This document shows positions 58,845 through 64,000 of a DNA stretch of 64,000 nucleotides, one piece after another; position 1 is the first letter of the stretch, and each line of letters opens with the position of its first letter. The translations under genes were made by a program, and so were the position numbers. Source of the DNA: Effrenium voratum. Taxonomy: Eukaryota; Sar; Dinophyceae; Suessiales; Symbiodiniaceae. The notes beneath the pieces are model-generated. The model was not told the origin of the DNA. It saw only the letters and a program-made list of their open reading frames with translations, and did no database searches. The stretch spans positions 175,001-239,000 of the forward strand of contig CAUJNA010003735.1 of the NCBI GenBank assembly GCA_963377175.1, given 5' to 3'.

Positions 58845-59553
58845 TATGTTTTGGCAAAACCTCCATTTTGAGCGGTCGTAGAATTCAGGCTCTTGTTTCC
58901 GGGTGAAACCGGGGAGGTTGGGGGACACTGGGTTGCGTCCAATGAAAAACTGTATCAACAGAACCGCGACGGAACGCGGTTCAAAGTTCGCAGCGCGCTT
59001 CACCATGCTAGAGTCCAGCTTGATTTCCTGACTTAGATTCTGGCTACTTTAATGTTGGGGTGTCCAAACCATACTGTGGGTGGGCGAAATCCTGCACCAC
59101 TTGGGATCCTCCCCAAGTCCGCATTTTGATTGTAGCTCGTTTGGTGGGTTTGAGCATCACCTTGTGGTTGCCAAAATAGAGTGGTTGTTCTGTTGGTGGA
59201 ATGATGTTTACAGGTTGGACATATAGTTGGAGATCCGCTGGGCTAACACATGTACCAGCATTCTCGTTCTGGTGTGGCATGTGCCAGGGTTCCTTACACG
59301 TCCAACTTGTAAATACCACGCCGCCAAAGAGAACTCACTGTAAGTTTGGCGCTCCAACCCGTGATTGACCCTTTCAGGTTGCTTGTTATACGTTCAAGAA
59401 AATAACAATGTGCCCCGTGGTACGCTGCTAATCATAACGAGCTCGCCTGGGGTAAACAAACTCGATTATAAGACCTTGCCTGGATGTTTGTGTTAATATT
59501 CTGCAGACATGCATACACACTCATTTACAAGCCACATGTACAGATTGTCACAG

Positions 59554-59616
59554 TGGATCCATTGTCGGGGCACAGAAACGTCCAAACATCCAGCGGTCAA
59601 TGGTCCATTTGGCAGG
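59554..59616 (+). CDS. Possible further NHL gene exon
   Basis: After GTCACAG the frame reads (L)DPLSGHRNVQTSSGQWSI then WQ, which resembles the D-L-x-T-G-x-V-x-T-x-x-G strand expected after exon 23. Donor GCATTG. Phase to exon 23 works only with the donor at 57982. Confidence 0.3.
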
Positions 59617-59680
59617 GCATTGGGACTGGTGTGTCTCCAGTTGTCACAAGAGTAGTGGTAAAGGTTGACCGTGGTTCATA

Positions 59681-59802
59681 CTGTGGATGGACAAAATCCT
59701 GCACCACTTTGAAACCTGGTTGAAACCATGGTTTGTTGTTATTTACAGGGGAATCATCATTCCAGGGTTTCTTGGGTGGTGCAGGATTTCGTCCCTCCAC
59801 AG
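59681..59802. mobile_element. TIR element family A, copy 5
   Basis: CTGTGGATGGACAAAATCC left, GGATTTCGTCCCTCCACAG right; interior TTTGTTGTTATTTACAGGGG and ATCATCATTCCAGGG. The best-preserved copy, flanked by TA on both sides (ATA..TAT). Confidence 0.8.
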
Positions 59803-60337
59803 TATCTTGTGATAGTCGTGAAGTCGGATGCAGATCTCTCGCAGGCCGATGCCTCTTCACAGGTGTGCTGAATCCGGAGGCTGGCTGAAGCTGCGAGTGT
59901 GTTTTCCCCGCGTGTGAAGAGCACAACTTGTTGCGTCACTCAACCCACCGTCTTTGCGAGCTTCCCCTTTTGGGGTTTCCGCTAGGTTCCTTTTTGACCA
60001 GCGAAACGTCAACATTTGCCTGGGGTGGGATACGTTTGACCAAGTCTGCAGGGCATCAAAGACCACCATTTGGTGTTCATGTTTGTTTGCAGATTAGTGG
60101 AAGTGCGCTTGGGACCTGGTGGGGAGTGAGGTGTCGGGTTTGTTTGTGCTATGGCAGAGAGGGTTCACCCAAGGAAACCAACAGGGGATGGCCACGTCTT
60201 GATGTTTGTCCAGACGCTCTATTTAACACGCGCAGGCTCATGTTGGCCCTGCAAATCGGAGTCCCAGGTCTGGAAAGAAGCCAGGGGCGAACCGCAAGAA
60301 CTTAGAACCGCAGGAAGACTGGAAGAATAATTATAGG

Positions 60338-60416
60338 GGTATGGGTAAACATGTGCCACCTTGCTTCCGTTTGCCAGGGTTCCATCTTGGATGCCGATGT
60401 TTGACCCACAGCCATA
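60338..60416. mobile_element. TIR element family B, copy 4 (degenerate)
   Basis: GGTATGGGTAAACATG left, TTTGACCCACAGCC right, interior TTTGCCAGGGTTCCATCTTG. Confidence 0.55.
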
Positions 60417-61018
60417 TCCAAGACAGGAACCACCGAAAAGAAAAGCTATAGGAAAGCCAACTGCGAGCTCACTGAAAAGCAGCGCCAGCCAGTTCCAGCC
60501 ACTGTGGAACTACACTTCTCAGCTACTCTAATCCTCCTTCTTTTTAGAAAAGGGGGCAAAACCCACTTTCGGCAACTGGTTGCCTCCGACCGTTTAGCTT
60601 TCCCATCTCACGTCTTCTTTCGGTTCACGATCCTGTTGGTGTATGTTGGTGTGCTGGGTAGGTCCGCCCGTTCCAGGTGATGGTTTGCCAGCCTGAAATC
60701 AGAGCCGGACCCCGGAAATCTGCGCAGGCAGGAGGGGACTGTTTGGGGGGCGGCCGGGGCGGGGGGGGGGGGCCGGGAGGGGGGTTCAAAGCGCGGCCGG
60801 GCTCTTTCAGAAATAGATAAGTTTAAACATAAACCAGTGGAAGCCACAAAGCTCACACACCTACTTGTGGAAATGCCCAGATACATCACAACACACCGGC
60901 AAGTGTGACCCTCTGCTTCTTCTTTTTTTGTTTTCTTTTTTTCTTGTTCGCGGCTCGCCCAGAACAAGTTCTTGCCAGCACGCAACTAGGACCTTGTGGC
61001 GTTTCAAGAACATCATTT

Positions 61019-61116
61019 GGGTATGGGTCAAAATTACACCACCAGGGACCGCAGGTTTGTCCATGCTTCCATTTACCAGGGTTCCATTTTGGGTACCTAT
61101 TTTTGACCCACAGCCA
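61019..61116. mobile_element. TIR element family B, copy 5
   Basis: GGGTATGGGTCAAAATT left, ATTTTTGACCCACAGCC right, interior CCATTTACCAGGGTTCCATT. Confidence 0.7.
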
Positions 61117-62610
61117 TTTTTCAAAAGTTTAGACTCCAAGGGGAAATATTATGTTGGCCAATGACTGAACATGGGAAATCCGCAGAAGTTGGCCACGCTC
61201 AAGGGAAAACAACATGGCCCAGAATCAATCATGTCTTTTGGGTGCGGAAGCTAAGGCAGTAAAACCTTCTTGTTTTACGCATCATCTCCGCCAAAGGGTC
61301 CATATTTTAAGTAAACATCATACCCAGAGGAGTCTCGAAGCTCAGTCACCGCACAGGCCGCTTCACAGATGCCAAAGAGAAGGCGGGGAAAAGCTGGGAG
61401 TCATTGTTTTTCCCCACGCCTTGCGTATGGAAGGTACCCAAGTAAGTGAGCCCGAGCAGTGCCCGTGTAGCAGTTGGAGTCCAATCTATTGCTAAACCAT
61501 CATGAGAAAGGCCCGGGGCAACTGATGGTGTTGTCTGCTTCCTTGCATTTGGAGGAGGAGCCAAGCCTGGCAGGCCCTGGCTTGTCTTCCCCAGGGCATG
61601 TTGGTTCAAGGAGGGGGGCTGCTTAAAGTTCGGAGGAGGCTGTAGCTCAAGAACATCTACAGTGGCAAGTATCACCACGCCTCTTCGCCTCAAAATCGTC
61701 CTAAAGAGGGCCCGAGTCATTGATCGCTGAGACGGGGCTCGCTGCATTCCTATTTCGGCTCGCTGGGATGGTTGGACAAGCTCGAAGGGTTTTTGTAAAA
61801 AAGAGCTGCGTGGCGGTTTTTGTTTTTGTTTTTTGGGGGGATTGTGTTGAAGGGAAACCTAATGCCTGGAAGGATTCCTCATTTTGAGACGGACCCATGA
61901 GACCACAAACACAAAGAGACTGCAGGAAGCTTCCATGACATTTGAGCTCGATCCTGAAGGATTCTCCACTTCAGCTTGGGAACCAGAAAACCGTGGCGTT
62001 TCAAGGTCTCGGGCGGAAAAAGGGGGGGAAGGAACCCAACTGCCGAGGCCCCCAGAAATCGGCCGATCCAATGGGATGCCCCCCCCAAAATCAGCCGTCG
62101 GATGGTTTTTGTATGGGGATGCTGCACCCAAGAACCCCATTGGATGGTGGTTTTTCTCGCACGAATACCGACAAGCGGCGTTTTTTGTTTTCTTCAGGTT
62201 TTCGAAGTGGTGCGAAATGGATGTCGTCCATCCATGGGGTGCTGCTAAGCCACACGGGGGTGAAACCAGGAATACTGGGCCGGGAGAACGAACAATGGGT
62301 GCATGGGATTAGCTCCTACTGGGACCCAACAATCAACCAACCGTCGTGTAGTGGGATGGAACCAACAAAATGGCACTGTTCAACTAAGGTGCATGTGCCC
62401 ACAACAGCAGGAGCAGGCCAGCAACGTGCGAAGATGACACATCCCCAACTTCAAACCCATTTCAATTCTGGGAACACAGTATACGAGAAGATTTGGTATC
62501 CTGGTTTAAAAGCAAGCAAAAGTCAATGAACAGGATGTTCAACAGGCTACTGGTAGTTCATGACTACTATCTATAATGCTTTGAGGTACTAGCTCATGAC
62601 CATATCCATA

Positions 62611-62734
62611 CTGTGGATGGACGAAATCCTGCACCACCTCAGACACCCTGAAAGGATGATTCCCTGTAAATACCAACAAATCATGGTTTCCCATCGCTTC
62701 CAAGTGGTGCGAAATGGATTTCGTTCATCCACAG
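62611..62734. mobile_element. TIR element family A, copy 6
   Basis: CTGTGGATGGACGAAATCC left, GGATTTCGTTCATCCACAG right, flanked by ATA and TAT. The interior is inverted relative to copy 5 (GATGATTCCCTGTAAATACC). Confidence 0.8.
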
Positions 62735-62971
62735 TATCAAGTAAGAAACTTAGAGAGATTTGGGGTCAGCGAGGACTTCATCCTGCGCAAACTCAAGGAG
62801 AGCTGCTTGAAGGATGCGAGCCGACTGGTTGGGTGGGTGAATCGTTGCTTCCTGAAACTCGAACCTCAAGTCCAATTTGTAGTAGTGTTGGGAGAATCTA
62901 GCAAAAACCAATGCATCTTCGGGGAAACCGATTCGGAAACCTCGCAGGACGGCCAAGAGACACGGCTCTGA
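62735..62971 (+). CDS. Unassigned open segment (weak)
   Basis: From the right edge of a TIR element the frame reads QVRNLERFGVSEDFILRKLK, then FLKLEPQVQFVVVLGES, to TGA 62969-62971. Amphipathic and free of low complexity, but no family is recognised and no splice site is decisive. Confidence 0.25.
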   Translation, partial: YQVRNLERFGVSEDFILRKLKESCLKDASRLVGWVNRCFLKLEPQVQFVVVLGESSKNQCIFGETDSETSQDGQETRL

Positions 62972-63315
62972 CGCGAACCCGAATCGAAGCGACCGAACCG
63001 AAGGATACGCGGTGAAAATGGGTCGGGTGGGTCGAAGACTTGCCGGGCTCCGGAGGCTGGATTAGAGCAACTGCCACAGCGCAAAAACGCGTGCACGTGC
63101 GAGAGCGCCAAGAATGGTGCTGCCTGTCCAATTGCCCAAGAGAGCCGAAAGAATAACATCTGCCCACGGCGGAATAACTGCCAGCACTGTGAAGGGACGA
63201 AATCATGAAAGGGCGTATTCGTTTTGTGTACCCCTTGTTGGTCTGTTTTAAAGGGAAACCAAACGAAAACCGAAGCCATATGCGGGGTCCAACCTTAAAA
63301 AAACACAGATCCATA
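62972..63315. other. Flanking sequence, nothing recognised
   Basis: No coding or repeat feature supported apart from the palindromic word GTTTTAAAGGGAAACC at 63246-63261, of a type that recurs in many introns here. Confidence 0.4.
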
Positions 63316-63460
63316 CTGTGGATGGACTAAATCCAGTTCGCGCCACGAAATGTGTCACCATGGTTGAAACCGTAACGTTTGTTGTTATTTAGGTCGGGGA
63401 GTCAGCAGAAATCGGTTTTTTTCTGGTTGCGTGCAAGATTTCGAACCCATCCTCAAAATG
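63316..63460. mobile_element. TIR element family A, copy 7 (degenerate right end)
   Basis: CTGTGGATGGACTAAATCC left; interior TTTGTTGTTATTTAGGTCGG; the right end is decayed to GATTTCGAACCCATCC. Confidence 0.6.
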
Positions 63461-63470
63461 ACCCAAGCAT

Positions 63471-63537
63471 GCTTGTTGTTGGGAAACAATTTTCATTTGT
63501 GCTTATGGTGGTTTAATGGGAAATCCCCACTTAACTA
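63471..63537. repeat. Repeat family E, copy 3
   Basis: GCTTGTTGTTGGGAAACAAT with TTTGTGCTTATGGTGGTTTA and CCCCACTTAACT, as at 31694 and 39081. Confidence 0.6.
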
Positions 63538-63616
63538 GAGAAAAAGAGAGCCATTGACCGGGATCCTTCGTGGAGAATGACCAAGGAATCCAAATCAGCT
63601 TTCGTCCACAAAAAAA

Positions 63617-63743
63617 GCTGGTGCGATAAGTAGGGAATGAGGGAATGAATCCAGGAATTGATCCCCTTAAAGGAAACCACCAATTGGACTCTTTTTTTCT
63701 CGGGTTCATTCCATTTCTCATTCCCCACGTCTCTCCCACCAGC
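63617..63743. mobile_element. TIR element family G, copy 2
   Basis: GCTGGTG..AGTAGGGAATGAG left and CTCATTCCCC..CCACCAGC right, interior CCCCTTAAAGGAAACCACC. Same layout as 35442-35549. Confidence 0.7.
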
Positions 63744-64000
63744 AAAACAATTGCTTGTACTTTCTGCAGCCACGCCAGCCGCTTTTTTTTGACGCCATCG
63801 CAAAGCACGACGCATTCGCTTGGGATGGGCGCTGATGGCTATGGTTCGTGTAGGGTTCCGAAAATGGTACCCCACTGACCAAACTGGCTTAGGTGACCCA
63901 TGGAACCAAATATGTGATGCCAGCGTTGATGAACATCAAGCACCAGGGTTGATATAATGTAGTGAGCCCAACAAAGAGGATAGAATACCATAAAACCGTG
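63744..64000. other. End of window, nothing recognised
   Basis: No coding or repeat feature supported. Confidence 0.4.

Larger units (their letters stand above)
57991..59553. other. Intronic or flanking sequence with TIR elements
   Basis: Two family A copies (58498-58627, 58721-58844) and the left end of a third (59074) are present. An open stretch at 58341-58490 (YAFISMKGDASPRLDHSL) after CGCAG is a weak exon candidate and is not called. Confidence 0.45.
59803..62610. other. Flanking sequence
   Basis: Contains family B copies at 60338-60416 and 61019-61116 and a partial family A right end at 62206-62240 (GTGGTGCGAAATGGATGTCG). A G-run lies at 60764-60772. No supported gene. Confidence 0.45.

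Overview
The window reads as nuclear DNA of a core dinoflagellate (a Symbiodiniaceae/Suessiales-like relative; I cannot name the species). The signs are: small exons on one strand separated by long repeat-filled introns; introns that open mostly with GC, then GT, then GA, and usually have a G just after the AG acceptor; a relic of the dinoflagellate spliced-leader sequence; a Ty1/copia element whose Gag carries CCCH zinc fingers; and many short inverted-repeat (introner/MITE-like) elements. No bacterial-style operon, tRNA, rRNA or CRISPR array was seen.

Layout, all on the + strand. (1) At 1-3.7 kb lies the 3' part of a gene with two phase-compatible exons (526-693 and 2244-2345) that resemble the cyclic-nucleotide-binding C-terminus of dinoflagellate voltage-gated channels. 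(2) At 4051-15563 lies a complete LTR retrotransposon. It has 142-bp LTRs that are identical, a perfect 5-bp target duplication, a primer-binding-site candidate and a polypurine tract. ORF1 encodes Gag, CCCH fingers, protease and integrase. ORF2 encodes reverse transcriptase and RNase H, and after an in-frame TGA continues into a region with cytosine-C5-methyltransferase-like motif order. ORF3 (1107 aa) starts by ATGA overlap and carries an SGNH-esterase-like N-terminus, a clear KptA/Tpt1-type RNA 2'-phosphotransferase domain and a zinc ribbon. This three-enzyme cargo on a copia element is the most interesting content of the window. (3) From 16.0 to about 58 kb runs one large gene that I could assemble as 23 exons; reading phase fits at every junction except the unresolved exon 20/21 one. 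It begins at a likely trans-splice acceptor 441 bp after the retrotransposon and encodes a signal-peptide-like start, six NHL beta-propeller repeats (six LY-hydrophobic-A/S-D/E motifs) and a CBM6/CBM35-like galactose-binding domain inserted inside one blade. It is probably a secreted or surface carbohydrate-binding protein.

The introns hold nearly everything else. Intron 2 (10.7 kb) contains a spliced-leader relic, an (ACACAG)n/(AC)n microsatellite of about 0.85 kb, several tandem repeats and a possible small nested gene. Intron 20 (6.5 kb) contains two paralogous coding fragments and a 3.8-kb minisatellite of ~73-bp units with a 1,517-bp higher-order period, whose last unit ends at the next exon. 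At least eight families of 65-150 bp elements recur in introns and between genes. From 58 to 64 kb I see mainly such elements and a few weak coding candidates.

All exon boundaries are inferred by eye from reading-frame continuity and splice-site dinucleotides. Domain names rest on motif recognition without database searches.
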